Shown: positions 27,220 through 36,721, numbered from the stretch's first letter. The stretch is DNA of 52,243 nt from an uncultured Pseudomonadota bacterium (GCA_913052275.1 CAJXDX010000001.1:1-52243), one strand, 5' to 3'. Notes: generated by a model not told the origin, from the letters alone. Numbers and translations are program-made.

Positions 27220-28182
27220 ATGTCAATCAAAATGACATCCGGGCATACTGAACTAAGTTTCCATTATATGCGTTTAGGTGGTCAGGTGGAAACTCTCCTT
27301 CAATTTTTACTCAGGCGATTCCGTTATTTGGATGATCAACAATGGAAGGAAAATATTAATGCTAAACGTATTTGGGTCGATGGTAAATTAGGCAAAGCTA
27401 ATCTTAAGTTACATGACAACCAAAAAATTATTTATTTTCGTCCTGATTTTCTTGAACCAGAAGTTGACCCACAATTTGACATTATCTACGAAGACGATGC
27501 GCTGATCGCATTGTGCAAGTCAGGGAATCTTCCTACCAGCCCTTCAGGCAAATACTATAAAAATACACTGGTTAATTTAGTCAAGTCACGTTTTGGCATG
27601 AAAAAGCTGTATACGCTCCATCGGCTTGATCGTGAAACAAGCGGAGTGATTATTTTTGCAAAAAGGCATGAAATTGCTCAAACTATGGCCGCTCTTTTCA
27701 GAAAAAAACGAATTCAAAAAATATACTCTGCAATTCTTAATGGGCATCTGCCTAAAAGTTCTGGAAAGTCCATTCCAGAAGCATTCATTTATCTGCCTAT
27801 AGGGAAGGACTCAAACAGCAAAATCAGGATTAAGCAAAGCGTTAATTCTCTAGGTAAACCTTGCCAGACGTATTTCAGGGAAAAAGAAAAAATTGGTGAT
27901 TTTTCCCTTGTTGAAGTGCGTCCTCTCACTGGAAGAACCCATCAAATCAGAGTTCATGCCGCTCACATTGGCTGTGCTGTTCTGGGTGACAAGCTGTACG
28001 GACTCCCTGATGATGGATTTATTCGCTGGCTAAGTGATGGTGATGATTATCTGCTCGAGCAAAATTTTCCACTACACAGGCAATTACTCCATGCATCTGA
28101 GATACGTTTCGAGCATCCTGTTAAAAAAATTGAAACTGTAATTCGGGCTTCAGATGAAATTCTGTTAAAAGAATTAAATTAA
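27220..28182 (+). CDS. RluA-family RNA pseudouridine synthase
   Basis: The 320-residue enzyme isomerises uridine to pseudouridine in rRNA or tRNA. An N-terminal S4-like segment of about 80 residues precedes the catalytic domain. The signature LHRLDRETSGVIIFAK includes the catalytic Asp, and VRPLTGRTHQIRVHAAHIG and LGDKLYG are the other conserved blocks. The exact target (RluC- or RluD-type) cannot be told from the sequence. Met5 is an alternative start. It lies between the DUF4340 gene and the phosphohexomutase gene in a run of closely spaced genes. Confidence 0.92.
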   Translation: MSIKMTSGHTELSFHYMRLGGQVETLLQFLLRRFRYLDDQQWKENINAKRIWVDGKLGKANLKLHDNQKIIYFRPDFLEPEVDPQFDIIYEDDALIALCKSGNLPTSPSGKYYKNTLVNLVKSRFGMKKLYTLHRLDRETSGVIIFAKRHEIAQTMAALFRKKRIQKIYSAILNGHLPKSSGKSIPEAFIYLPIGKDSNSKIRIKQSVNSLGKPCQTYFREKEKIGDFSLVEVRPLTGRTHQIRVHAAHIGCAVLGDKLYGLPDDGFIRWLSDGDDYLLEQNFPLHRQLLHASEIRFEHPVKKIETVIRASDEILLKELN

Positions 28183-28223
28183 GTTAACAAGTCCACAATA
28201 CACACAATAGATTTCACTAGAAA

Positions 28224-29945
28224 ATGGATTTTATAGAAAAAGCAAATTTCTGGGCTGAAAATCCTTGTTTTGACAGTGAAACTCAGGCAGAAGCCAGAAA
28301 ACTTCTAAAAGATCAAAACAGAGATTTATGTAAAGATTCTTTCGGCAGTATTCTGGAATTTGGTACAGGCGGACTTCGTGGAATTATGGGTGTGGGAACA
28401 AATCGTGTAAATCGCTACACAATACAAACTGCTACAGAAGGAGTGGCACGGATAATCAAGAAAAACAAGATTGGATCTGCAGCAAGAGAAGTGATAATTG
28501 GATATGATACCAGGCACCGTTCATTTGAATTTGCAAAAGTGGCATGTGAAGTTTTGGCCGGGCATGGAATTCCTGTGTATTTGTTCTCAGAAGCTTCACC
28601 AACACCGCTCGTCTCATGCGAGCTATTGCGGAGAAATGCTGTTGCCGGAATTATCATTACAGCCAGCCATAATCCTCCCGAGTACAACGGCTATAAGGTT
28701 TACTGGAAAAACGGCGGACAGATTGTACCTCCGTTAGACGGTCAGATAATTAATCAAATCCGGAATATTACAAGAATTGACGAAATCCCGGTAATCCCTT
28801 TTGAAAAAGCATTGGAGCAAAGGAACATTGAGTGGATAAATAAAGAGGCTGATGAGTATTATCTGAATACTGTCAGTAATTTAAGTTTAGGAAACTGTGA
28901 AAATAATAAGAAGTTAGGAGTAGTTTTTACTCCACTGCACGGAACAGGCGGACGTTTGGTACCAGAACTGCTTCGGCGACATTGCTTTGAGAAAGTGAAA
29001 GTTGTTGAAAAACAAATGGTCCCAGATGGAGAATTCCCTACAGTAGCATCTCCAAATCCGGAAGATATTGATGCCTTCAATATGGCTGTATCTCAAGCAT
29101 CGGACCAGGATGAGCTGATTTTGGCAAATGATCCTGATGCAGACCGCTTAGGTGTGATGATACGGGACTCAGAGAAAAAATGGCATTGGTTAACAGGCAA
29201 TCAAATTGGAGTATTAATTCTGGATTTCATCCTTTCGAATTTAAATCAGCAAAACCTTCTTCCGGGAAATGGTGTAATTTTTACTACTGTGGTCACTTCC
29301 CCTCTAGTATCAAAAATAGCTGGGGAATATGGTTTGAAAGTAGTTGAGGTATTAACAGGATTTAAATGGATTAGACAGGCGGCATTAAAGTATGAAAAAG
29401 ATCATGACTTCAAGTTTGTTTTTGGAATGGAAGAAAGCCACGGATATTTAATGGGTAACCATTCAGGCGATAAAGACGGGATTTGGGCATCTCTGGTCTT
29501 TGCTGAATTGGTGGCATCACATAAGGCAAACAACCTGACACCACTTGACAGGCTTAATCAGATTTACCTGCATCATGGGACTTATCTTGATGTACTTAAG
29601 ACTCGCACTTTCTCAGGGGCTGGAGGAATTGAGAAAATTCAGCAGCTTATGAAAATATTACGCGACTCACCTCCTGAAACTGTAGCAGGAAATTCTGTAG
29701 TTCAAATTACAGATTTTTTGCACAATACAATCACTTACACGGATAAGACATCTCCACCTAAGATTGGTCCCGGATTACCTCCCTCCAATGTTATTTCTAT
29801 TGAACTGGATGACAGGACCAGAATAATTGCTCGGCCATCTGGTACTGAGCCTAAAATAAAATATTATTTTAATCTGTGCGGAGAGAATTCTTTAATATTA
29901 GAGAAGAAACTTGATGCTATTCAGCAAGAATTTCTCAGAGATTAA
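28224..29945 (+). CDS. phosphoglucomutase/phosphomannomutase
   Basis: This alpha-D-phosphohexomutase moves phosphate between C1 and C6 of a hexose. The 573 residues include the phosphoserine loop TASHNPPEYNGYKVYW, the metal-binding loop NDPDADRLGVM, the sugar-binding region FVFGMEESHGYLMG and the phosphate-binding loop ARPSGTEPKIKYYF. N-terminal ELGTGGLRG-like residues (FGTGGLRGIMG) match the long PgcA-type group. It may supply glucose-1-phosphate for glycogen or cell-wall sugars. The final A of its TAA is the A of the next gene's ATG. Confidence 0.94.
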   Translation: MDFIEKANFWAENPCFDSETQAEARKLLKDQNRDLCKDSFGSILEFGTGGLRGIMGVGTNRVNRYTIQTATEGVARIIKKNKIGSAAREVIIGYDTRHRSFEFAKVACEVLAGHGIPVYLFSEASPTPLVSCELLRRNAVAGIIITASHNPPEYNGYKVYWKNGGQIVPPLDGQIINQIRNITRIDEIPVIPFEKALEQRNIEWINKEADEYYLNTVSNLSLGNCENNKKLGVVFTPLHGTGGRLVPELLRRHCFEKVKVVEKQMVPDGEFPTVASPNPEDIDAFNMAVSQASDQDELILANDPDADRLGVMIRDSEKKWHWLTGNQIGVLILDFILSNLNQQNLLPGNGVIFTTVVTSPLVSKIAGEYGLKVVEVLTGFKWIRQAALKYEKDHDFKFVFGMEESHGYLMGNHSGDKDGIWASLVFAELVASHKANNLTPLDRLNQIYLHHGTYLDVLKTRTFSGAGGIEKIQQLMKILRDSPPETVAGNSVVQITDFLHNTITYTDKTSPPKIGPGLPPSNVISIELDDRTRIIARPSGTEPKIKYYFNLCGENSLILEKKLDAIQQEFLRD

Positions 29946-31585
29946 TGAGCAGTAATTTTTTAAATAAATTTAAAAAGTATGTTTCAGTTTTGCTGACGCT
30001 TTTTCTGGCCTTACCATTGATGGGGCAAAGCCTGTTGGTGGAGAGGGCCGAATCTACAGTTGTTATTAACAGAGACAACCTGGTAAGAGCAAAAGCTGAT
30101 GCACTAAAGGACGCTAAGGGGCAGGTTGTTATGCAGGCTGTTGCCAGGTATTTGGATTATAACAGCATGGTTTCTCTGAAACCACTTCTGAAAAAACATT
30201 TTTTCGAAAATCCGGACGATTTTATTGAATCAATTCGAGTAATAAGTGAAGGTAATACAGAGGATCTGAGTGAGTTCACGATAAACATTGAAACGCGGAT
30301 ATTTCAATCTCGAATAATATCAGCTTTCAGGAAATTAGGACTTCCTCCACTAGATGAACGCGTTCCATTCAGGGATTATTATTTGATTTATAATGCTGAG
30401 AATGAATTTCGTCAAACAGAATTTTTAACTAAGTTTTTGGAGCAACTGCACGCTCGTTTAAAACCCTATCGTATACGCACAAAAGATATCCTTGTTAATG
30501 AAAAATTTCTTCCAGTGAAAGCAGGCATGCAGGCTAGGCTTAATCTGCTAAAAAGCAATCATGACGAGCAAACTGACAAAAATTCATTTCCATTACTTGA
30601 ACTAAAGTCCAGCAAAATTGCTGATGGAAATGATCCGCAACAACATAATCTGAAGACAGAGATAATCTTCTGGTCTCCGGAAAATAAACTTACTGATAGC
30701 CCAATAATTATAGCCAGTGCAACAGCCTTAATGCCCTATTCTTCCAAACAAATTGATAGTATCATTCCACAATTGCTTGACAGATTAATGCTCAACTGGA
30801 CTCCTGTTATTAAAAAGGCCTTAATTTTTAATGAAGGAAGAGGAATAAAAGTGAAAATCAAATTCATAGGTTTATATGGTCCAGTTGAAGAGCAGCTGTT
30901 AGTTAAGACTTTGTTTCATAACAACCCTCGCTGGAAAAACCTGCGTCTGGATACGATTTCCAGTAATTTTGTTTCTTATAGGTCCCTTTATTTAGGAAAT
31001 AAAGATAAAATGCTTAAGGAATTTATTCTACCTCCTGATTCACAATTTCAAATTTCCGAATTAAAATGGGAAGACAATTACCTTGTGGTAAACGTTACAT
31101 GGCATGAATTGATTGCTTCACTTGAACCATATTTTACTTTGGATGAGGGTAATGATATTGATGAGGAAACTGAAGAAAATAATTTGCCCATTCCAGAATT
31201 TCAAGTTCCATTAAGTCCTTTCAAACAAACCTACAGACTGCCGTTGACGAGTACAGTTTATGATAATATCAGACATCGCGGTGACAGCACATTGTTCATG
31301 ATAAAAGCAGATAAAGATAATGAATCATATGAAGAAAAAAATTTGATCAAAATAACCTGGAATCGTCTTGGTCCTACTCATCTGCAGCCAAAACTGACTA
31401 TATATGATCACAATCGTAAACGAGTGAAGGGGTATCTGCTGAAAAGAAAAAAACATTTTTCTTTTCAATATATATTACCTGAAGGGAAAGATGCCTTTTA
31501 TTTGAGAATTTCTGATGAGATAGGTTTTCTTGAAGGTGTTGCAGGCAGTTACCAGTCTTTCCGTTATATTTTAACAGTGAATTAA
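29945..31585 (+). CDS. secreted protein with FlgT-like N-terminal region
   Basis: The 546-residue protein begins with a signal peptide (YVSVLLTLFLALPLMGQS). Residues of about 35-140 show INRDNLVRAKADALKDAKGQVVMQAVARYL followed by strand-rich SEGNTEDLSEFTINIETRIF. This is the pattern of the FlgT N-terminal region and of the lipoprotein encoded at 1101-2462. The rest is alpha/beta without recognised motifs. Translation is coupled to the phosphohexomutase gene by a one-base TAATG overlap. Its stop codon overlaps that of the converging FHA gene in the palindrome TTAA (31582-31585). A periplasmic role is likely; flagellar function is inference. Confidence 0.6.
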   Translation: MSSNFLNKFKKYVSVLLTLFLALPLMGQSLLVERAESTVVINRDNLVRAKADALKDAKGQVVMQAVARYLDYNSMVSLKPLLKKHFFENPDDFIESIRVISEGNTEDLSEFTINIETRIFQSRIISAFRKLGLPPLDERVPFRDYYLIYNAENEFRQTEFLTKFLEQLHARLKPYRIRTKDILVNEKFLPVKAGMQARLNLLKSNHDEQTDKNSFPLLELKSSKIADGNDPQQHNLKTEIIFWSPENKLTDSPIIIASATALMPYSSKQIDSIIPQLLDRLMLNWTPVIKKALIFNEGRGIKVKIKFIGLYGPVEEQLLVKTLFHNNPRWKNLRLDTISSNFVSYRSLYLGNKDKMLKEFILPPDSQFQISELKWEDNYLVVNVTWHELIASLEPYFTLDEGNDIDEETEENNLPIPEFQVPLSPFKQTYRLPLTSTVYDNIRHRGDSTLFMIKADKDNESYEEKNLIKITWNRLGPTHLQPKLTIYDHNRKRVKGYLLKRKKHFSFQYILPEGKDAFYLRISDEIGFLEGVAGSYQSFRYILTVN

Positions 31586-32604
31586 GTTGTTTGGGTCTTA
31601 TGGGCAGTCTCAATTTTTTGTCTGGGCATCTGCCTGAATTTGGTTTTGCTTATGTTGAACCTGATTAATACATCTCCTATTGTCACCTCATCACCATCCT
31701 GCAGAAATCGCTGATCAATCCTCCTGCCGTTTACAGAAGTTGTTTCATGAATGTGCAGATTTTGAATTTTCCAGGTTTCACCAACCTTGTATATTTTTGC
31801 GTGACGAGAAGCAACTTCATTGCTTTCAATAACAATATCATTGGAATTAGATGTGCCCATGGTGTTCAGGTTACGAATTAAAGGGATTTTCTGCTGACTT
31901 CCGAGGAATGTAAGGATTGGGGTTCCTTTCTGAACAGGTCCTTTAAGTTTAGCGCTTGCCGCAGGTAAGTCTAAGCTCCCGTCAACATTGCGTTGCATAT
32001 TGTCAGATGAAAGATCAGGGTTTCGGTAAAGCAGGACCATTTCCCCAACATCCAATATGTCATCATTACACAGTAGAATTCGATGGGAACGCCTTCGATT
32101 GATCAGCAGGGCGTTTTTATAGTTCTTGTCCTCCATCAGAAATGAATTTTGGTGAGGAGTCAGAGTAACTCTGTTTAAATTTGCAGATAAACGATACTTT
32201 TTCCCAGTATTAATCTGGGAAAGCAATTCAAGAGTTTGAACTTCGGGCTTAAGAGGGATGAACATACCCTGTTCACCAATATTTAATAATTGAAAACCAG
32301 GACTTGATGGTATCCTGACCTTTGGTTTTTGCAGCAGCCACAGAACAAATACAAGCAAAACTGTACCTGCAAATACCAGAAGGGACTCGGAAATTGTCAG
32401 AGAAGTTTCCTGACTTATTTTGAGGAAAAAATTATCTTGAAAGAATAAATCAAGTATCGCAGAGTGCGATACGTCTTGTTTCAAACCGTAACTCTGATCG
32501 ACTTGATTAGCCGCCAGCAGGTTATTAACGTTTAGTAAACTGATAAATTCCAGGTATACACTAAGCAGGCATACCCGCAATAATCGACCAATGTGATAGA
32601 ACAT
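31582..32604 (-). CDS. FHA-domain membrane protein, downstream partner
   Basis: The 340-residue protein has a hydrophobic N-terminus that looks like a signal peptide (to about residue 32) and one membrane segment at 73-91 (ESLLVFAGTVLLVFVLWLL). The middle region (about 100-225) looks like a degraded FHA fold. The C-terminal FHA domain is canonical, with TMGTSNSNDIVIESNEVASRHAKIYK and VNGRRIDQRFLQDGDEVTIGD. FHA domains bind phosphothreonine peptides. If the signal peptide is cleaved, the FHA region faces the cytoplasm. Its ATG overlaps the stop of the preceding FHA gene by one base (TAATG). Confidence 0.85.
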   Translation of the reverse strand: MFYHIGRLLRVCLLSVYLEFISLLNVNNLLAANQVDQSYGLKQDVSHSAILDLFFQDNFFLKISQETSLTISESLLVFAGTVLLVFVLWLLQKPKVRIPSSPGFQLLNIGEQGMFIPLKPEVQTLELLSQINTGKKYRLSANLNRVTLTPHQNSFLMEDKNYKNALLINRRRSHRILLCNDDILDVGEMVLLYRNPDLSSDNMQRNVDGSLDLPAASAKLKGPVQKGTPILTFLGSQQKIPLIRNLNTMGTSNSNDIVIESNEVASRHAKIYKVGETWKIQNLHIHETTSVNGRRIDQRFLQDGDEVTIGDVLIRFNISKTKFRQMPRQKIETAHKTQTT

Positions 32605-33479
32605 TAAATTTCATAGTACTGCAACAGCGCTGTACCAATTTTAATCACATCTCCTTTTTTCATGGATTGTTGATCGATCAAACGATAGTTAACCAGAACA
32701 TCTCCTCCTGTGTCTGCACTCTCAATATAATTTTGATTCCCTTTCTTGAAAATATGTGCATGTGTATCACAAACTTCTGCATAACCACGTAATATGAGAT
32801 TATTCTGTGAACCGTAACCCAGTGTAAATCTGTTTTGATCAAGAAGAAAAATTTGTCCTTCCTGCTTACCTGATAAAACTCTTATGGCAAAGGAAGTAAC
32901 TCTATTTTCAGCAATTCCAATAATTAAAAAGATGCTGAAACCGGCAAGGAGCAAACCTGCTAGGTGTTCTGTACCGGTTAAATGATACTGCAGCAATAGT
33001 TCAAAAATTCCACCTCCGATTACTCCACCAATACCCCCGCTTATAATTCTTGGTCCTGAAAATCCAGATGCGGAGCAAAACAATTCTGAGGTGCCCGTAA
33101 TTGATAATCCTAAAAGTGTCCAACTTGTTATACGACTGATCGAAGGTGAAATTTGTCCTGCTGTCAAAAAATTACCAATACCAAAACAAATCAGTCCGAA
33201 AATCGCACCTAGAAAAGCTCCTATAAACATTTTGAACAAAACACCCATCAAATCATGATGGTTCAATATTGAAGCTCTTGCCTGTAAAACCAGGCCCAGT
33301 CCAAGTCCAATTAAAGCACCTTCATAGTTAAATTCATTGATCCAGTTAGAATTTAATTCTGGAAATACTTTTGTGGAAAGAGCATCAAATATGTTAAATC
33401 CGCTTTGCAAAAGTGACCATCCAAGGACTCCTCCCAGAAGTCCAAGTAAAGAAGTATGCAATAGACGAATAGATTTCAC
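32604..33479 (-). CDS. multi-spanning membrane protein with C-terminal FHA domain
   Basis: About 200 residues contain six glycine-rich hydrophobic segments (for example LLGLLGGVLGWSLL, FIGAFLGAIFGLICFGIG and LAGLLLAGFSIFLIIGIA). They are followed by an FHA domain at about 200-291 (FTLGYGSQNNLIL, DTHAHIFKKG, KKGDVIKIG). FHA domains read threonine phosphorylation, so this looks like a membrane-bound phospho-peptide receptor or scaffold. It is coupled to the downstream FHA gene and lies in the same orientation as ftsA-ftsZ, about 220 bases downstream of ftsZ. No Ser/Thr kinase is seen in the window. Confidence 0.85.
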   Translation of the reverse strand: MKSIRLLHTSLLGLLGGVLGWSLLQSGFNIFDALSTKVFPELNSNWINEFNYEGALIGLGLGLVLQARASILNHHDLMGVLFKMFIGAFLGAIFGLICFGIGNFLTAGQISPSISRITSWTLLGLSITGTSELFCSASGFSGPRIISGGIGGVIGGGIFELLLQYHLTGTEHLAGLLLAGFSIFLIIGIAENRVTSFAIRVLSGKQEGQIFLLDQNRFTLGYGSQNNLILRGYAEVCDTHAHIFKKGNQNYIESADTGGDVLVNYRLIDQQSMKKGDVIKIGTALLQYYEI

Positions 33480-33701
33480 AAAAATTTAAATGATATAAAA
33501 TTTCCTTGGTAATTTAGTAAAATTAATGAACCAGGAAATATTCTTTAAAGAAACTTAGGGAATTATGTCAGAAGCCGACTAGCGATGTATGAAAATCGGA
33601 ACTTGTGGATATGTATATTGTACTCACAGTTTCCTTTAAGCTCTCAGCTTTTTGACTCTAAAGCCAAGCATAATGGGAAAGCTTTATAACCACAAGTTTT
33701 T

Positions 33702-35423
33702 TTATTGTCGAGGCCTGCTTGATCCTCGTCTTCGAAGAAAAGTAGGAATGTCTAAATTTTGAAAAAATGCTGGATTATCAGTTTGATTTGCCCATTCCGG
33801 GATAAGGGGGCTGGTTTCAACTTCACTGGCCTCCGTTTCGCTATCTTTTTCAGAAAGAAGGTCTGGGTAGGAAAGTGAATTTGCACCAGGAATAGTCTTA
33901 CCATTGAGATCGGCTGATTCCAAAGCAGAATCATGAATTGAATAAGTTTCTGCATCAATTAAATTAGTGGACGTCATGTCCAGAGGCAAATCCTCAAATG
34001 TTGAATTATTCTCTAAATTGGAATTCGAATCTTCATGGTCAATATTATCATCCAAAGAGGTTTCAATTTCGGAGGAATCAGAGTTTTCCATATTTTGCTG
34101 ATTCATTTGAGTAATGGTGTTTTCAGATGATTCAGACTTCATTTCACTTGCTTCTTCAGCATCAATCTCCTCTTTTTCGGCTTGATCGTCAGATAATTGA
34201 CTGGAAACGCCTTCATTATCAGAAAGAATAAATTCCCTGTTTTCTCCAGGTTGGATAATTTCATCAGAATCTGTGCTTTCTGTTTCATCTGGTTCATGAA
34301 TATTACCCTCATCTTCAGTATTTTGTGAAGTATAATCATAGTTGTCTACAACCAGATTAGGATCGGTTACAACTTCTGATTTATCTTTTGTTTCAGCAAG
34401 TGCATCAAATGGCATGGCAGGAATACTAGCAGTAGATTTCTTCTCAGCTGCCTCATCATTTTCATCAAATCCGGTTGCGATTACAGTGATCATCATTTGA
34501 TCTTCAAAATCCGGATTAATAGCTGCACCCCAGATTATTTCCGCATCTTTGTGACCGTGTTCTTTGATGAATGTAGAAGCTTCATCAACTTCCTGCATAC
34601 CCATTGAAACTCCTCCAACAACATTGATCAAAATTCCGCGTGCACCGTCAATTCTATTGTCGTTTAACAGTGGGCTGTGCAGAGCTTGTTCTGCCGCATG
34701 TCTTGCTCTGTTTTCACCTGAGGCAAGTCCAGTCCCCATCACTGCTTTGCCTTTATTTGCCATTACGGTTCTAACATCCGCAAAGTCTAAATTTACCAGT
34801 CCGTCTCTGGTAATTAAGTCAGAGATACCTTGAACCCCCTGACGCAGTACATCATCTGCATATCCAAATGCTTCAGTCATAGGGGTTCGTCTATTGATGA
34901 TACTGAACAAGTTTTCATTTGGTACAACTATTAATGTATCAACCCGGTCTCTCAATTCGCTTACCCCTCCACTCGCGACTTTACGCCGTCTTTTTGCCTC
35001 AAAGTTAAAAGGCAGGGTTACAACACCTACCGTAAGTGCTTTCATGTCTTGGGCAACCTGAGCCACCACAGGTGTTCCTCCAGTGCCTGTTCCTCCGCCC
35101 ATACCTGCAGCAAGAAAAACCATATCAGCTCCTTGAAGGGAATCCCTGATTTCATCAATGCTTTCAAGGGCGGCGTTACGTCCTATTTCCGGTTTGGCTC
35201 CGGCGCCCAGGCCGCGTGAACACTGGCTGCCTATCTGAAGTTTCTGAGGTGCTAAAGATTTTCTTAAATCCTGCAAATCAGTGTTTGCCGCAATGAATTC
35301 CACACCTTGAACTCCTGATTGAATCATCCGATTGACGGCATTTCCACCACCACCGCCAACACCAACAACCTTGATGCTTGGCGTATCATCGCGTATAGGC
35401 TGGATATCAGAAAAATTTAGCAT
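33702..35423 (-). CDS. ftsZ: cell division GTPase FtsZ with very long acidic linker
   Basis: FtsZ polymerises into the division ring. Residues 1 to about 320 are the tubulin-like GTPase: VGVGGGGGNAVNRM, the signature GGGTGTGG at 109-116, and the T7-loop region NLDFADVRTVM. From about 321 to 545 comes a linker rich in Asp, Glu, Ser and Asn, far longer than the roughly 50 residues in E. coli. The conserved C-terminal peptide follows (DIPTFLRRR, 558-566), which usually binds FtsA and ZipA. GGGGG precedes the ATG at good spacing. ftsA lies 56 bases upstream. Confidence 0.97.
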   Translation of the reverse strand: MLNFSDIQPIRDDTPSIKVVGVGGGGGNAVNRMIQSGVQGVEFIAANTDLQDLRKSLAPQKLQIGSQCSRGLGAGAKPEIGRNAALESIDEIRDSLQGADMVFLAAGMGGGTGTGGTPVVAQVAQDMKALTVGVVTLPFNFEAKRRRKVASGGVSELRDRVDTLIVVPNENLFSIINRRTPMTEAFGYADDVLRQGVQGISDLITRDGLVNLDFADVRTVMANKGKAVMGTGLASGENRARHAAEQALHSPLLNDNRIDGARGILINVVGGVSMGMQEVDEASTFIKEHGHKDAEIIWGAAINPDFEDQMMITVIATGFDENDEAAEKKSTASIPAMPFDALAETKDKSEVVTDPNLVVDNYDYTSQNTEDEGNIHEPDETESTDSDEIIQPGENREFILSDNEGVSSQLSDDQAEKEEIDAEEASEMKSESSENTITQMNQQNMENSDSSEIETSLDDNIDHEDSNSNLENNSTFEDLPLDMTSTNLIDAETYSIHDSALESADLNGKTIPGANSLSYPDLLSEKDSETEASEVETSPLIPEWANQTDNPAFFQNLDIPTFLRRRGSSRPRQ

Positions 35424-35479
35424 GTTACCCCCATGTTTTATTTATTAATTCAGGTTTAATACTGAAAAAAATGTAAATA

Positions 35480-36721
35480 CTAAAAGAAATTTTGCATCCA
35501 GTCTTTCATTCTTCTGGACACTTTATGAAACAGATTTGTGTCGTCTCCAGCAAAATTCAGTTTTCCTTGATTGCTTGTTATACCATAACGTACAAGTCCT
35601 ACACTTGTTGCATATTTAGGTGAATATATCATTTCACGCAAACCAGTAATATTTTCAGGAAATCCCACACGTACTGGTAAATTTAAAACTTGTGAAGCAA
35701 GCTGGTCTGCTCCGGGCATAATACATGTTCCTCCAGTAATAACTACTCCTGATGCCATCAAAGTATGAAAATGAGTTTTTTCAATTTCATGAGCAATCAA
35801 TTCAAATATTTCCCTGAATCGATCCTCAATGATGCTTGCAAGCACTCGTTTTTTCATAGTACGGTTATTACGCCCCCCAACACTTGGTACTTCAATCATT
35901 TCATCTTCCTTAACCATGCTGGTCATGGCCACTCCGAAATTGTGCTTTATTTCTTCTGCTTCATGAAGTGGCGCGCCCAGGCCAATTGCAATATCATGAG
36001 TTAAATGATTACCACCCAAAGCTAAAACTGCAGTATGCACAATACTGCCTTCCGAATAAATTGTTACATCTGTGGTGCCTCCACCTATGTCAACCAGTAC
36101 CACCCCCACTTCCTGCTCATCCGGACTTAGTACAGCCTGACTTGAAGACAAAGGCTCCAAAACTATGTCTTCAACATCAAGTCCGGACTGGTTGCAGCAT
36201 TTAATTATATTTTGCGCGGAGGTTACTGAACCGGTCACAATATGTACATTCACCTCCAAACGTGCCGCTGCCATGCCAAGCGGATTTTGTACTCCATCCT
36301 GGTCGTCAACAATGAATTCTTGAGGAAGAATGTGTAATATTTCTCTGTCATTCGGAATCAGGACCTGAGCAGCGTCTATTACCCTGCGAATGTCTTCATC
36401 AGTTACAATTCGGTTATGATAAACTGTAACCATTCCTCTGCTGTTTTGCCCCCTGATATGATGGCCTGCGATTCCCGCATAGACGGAACGTATCTGTGTT
36501 CCACACATTAACTCACATTCTTCAACCGCTTTCTTTATCGCTTTAACTGTTTTTTCAATGTTGACTACAACACCTTTTCGCAATCCTTCTGATTTTGCAG
36601 TTCCAACTCCAACCACATTCAGTGCTTCAATATCATCTCCTTCAACAGCAATTGCACAGATTTTTGTGGTGCCAATATCAAGCCCAACAATCAGATTATT
36701 GCTTTTAGTTTGCGATGGCAT
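35480..36721 (-). CDS. ftsA: cell division protein FtsA
   Basis: FtsA is the actin-like protein that tethers FtsZ to the membrane. The 413 residues show the ATPase motifs VGLDIGTTKICAIAV, VLVDIGGGTTDVTIY and VVITGGTCIMPGA. The C-terminal segment (VSRRMKDWMQNFF) fits the membrane-targeting amphipathic helix. GAGG lies about seven bases before the ATG; an out-of-frame ATG sits four bases upstream and should not be used. ftsQ, which normally precedes ftsA, is absent. Confidence 0.96.
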   Translation of the reverse strand: MPSQTKSNNLIVGLDIGTTKICAIAVEGDDIEALNVVGVGTAKSEGLRKGVVVNIEKTVKAIKKAVEECELMCGTQIRSVYAGIAGHHIRGQNSRGMVTVYHNRIVTDEDIRRVIDAAQVLIPNDREILHILPQEFIVDDQDGVQNPLGMAAARLEVNVHIVTGSVTSAQNIIKCCNQSGLDVEDIVLEPLSSSQAVLSPDEQEVGVVLVDIGGGTTDVTIYSEGSIVHTAVLALGGNHLTHDIAIGLGAPLHEAEEIKHNFGVAMTSMVKEDEMIEVPSVGGRNNRTMKKRVLASIIEDRFREIFELIAHEIEKTHFHTLMASGVVITGGTCIMPGADQLASQVLNLPVRVGFPENITGLREMIYSPKYATSVGLVRYGITSNQGKLNFAGDDTNLFHKVSRRMKDWMQNFF

